This document shows positions 5,307-5,325 of a stretch of 5,325 bases of DNA, in pieces. The stretch spans positions 1 through 5,325 of the forward strand of contig DGEE01000158.1 in assembly GCA_002385815.1 (NCBI GenBank). Direction: 5' to 3'. Source of the DNA: Hungateiclostridiaceae bacterium UBA3934. Lineage in GTDB: Bacteria; Bacillota; Clostridia; Acetivibrionales; DTU013. Numbering within the stretch: the first letter of the stretch is position 1; the number at the start of each line of letters is the position of its first letter. The notes under the pieces are model-generated. The model did not search any database and was not told the DNA's origin. It saw only the letters and a list, made by a program, of their open reading frames with translations. The position numbers and the translations under genes were made by a program.

Positions 5307-5325
5307 CTGTCTCTTATACACATCT
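5307..5325. other. Tn5/Nextera mosaic-end adapter sequence (artefact)
   Basis: CTGTCTCTTATACACATCT is an exact 19-base match to the Tn5 mosaic end used in Nextera library preparation. It sits precisely at the contig end and should be trimmed. It creates the false N-terminal residues VYKRQ in the last open frame. A natural Tn5 insertion is very unlikely because no IS50 sequence adjoins it. Confidence 0.97.

Noticed and set aside
5307..5321. GTG start and first five codons of the last minus-strand frame
   Set aside because: These bases are adapter sequence, so the residues are artefactual and the gene is truncated at 5306.

Overview
The window looks like a short-read contig end from a spore-forming member of the Bacillota, most likely class Clostridia. 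The evidence is a Spo0A-type response regulator, strong AGGAGG-like ribosome binding sites, a clostridial-style HU protein and protein sequences of clostridial character. The genus cannot be named from the sequence. There are no tRNA or rRNA genes, no CRISPR array and no transposase.

Layout. Bases 1-112 hold a sigma-A-like promoter and a strong ribosome binding site for a plus-strand HU gene (113-388). A perfect 12-bp hairpin (401-430) with A and T tracts on either side separates HU from the convergent operon and can terminate transcription from both directions. From 4353 down to 446, the minus strand carries a tightly packed operon: aroA (EPSP synthase), aroC (chorismate synthase homologue), aroK (shikimate kinase) and a spo0A-family regulator. 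aroC and aroK overlap by ATGA once the aroK start is corrected to 1799, and aroK and the spo0A-like gene overlap by 8 nt. A candidate promoter with a 9-bp dyad lies just upstream of aroA. Bases 4354-4940 hold no convincing gene. Much of this gap is pyrimidine-rich on the plus strand and contains degenerate heptamer-type tandem repeats at both ends. A 5'-truncated membrane protein gene of unknown function (4941-5306, minus) runs off the end. The last 19 bases (5307-5325) are exactly the Tn5/Nextera mosaic-end adapter and not genomic sequence.

How the genes work together. AroK phosphorylates shikimate, AroA adds the enolpyruvyl group and AroC makes chorismate, so three consecutive late shikimate-pathway steps are encoded together. 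The unusual part is that a Spo0A-family regulator, normally associated with sporulation, is the last gene of this biosynthetic operon and is translationally overlapped with it. The AroC homologue lacks both histidines regarded as catalytic in the family and has an insertion next to the first one. AroK carries a substitution at a shikimate-binding arginine.

I found no clear evidence of a wholly new biological system. The points most worth checking are the histidine-less AroC, the aro-spo0A operon with its altered recognition helix, the heptamer repeats and the adapter contamination.
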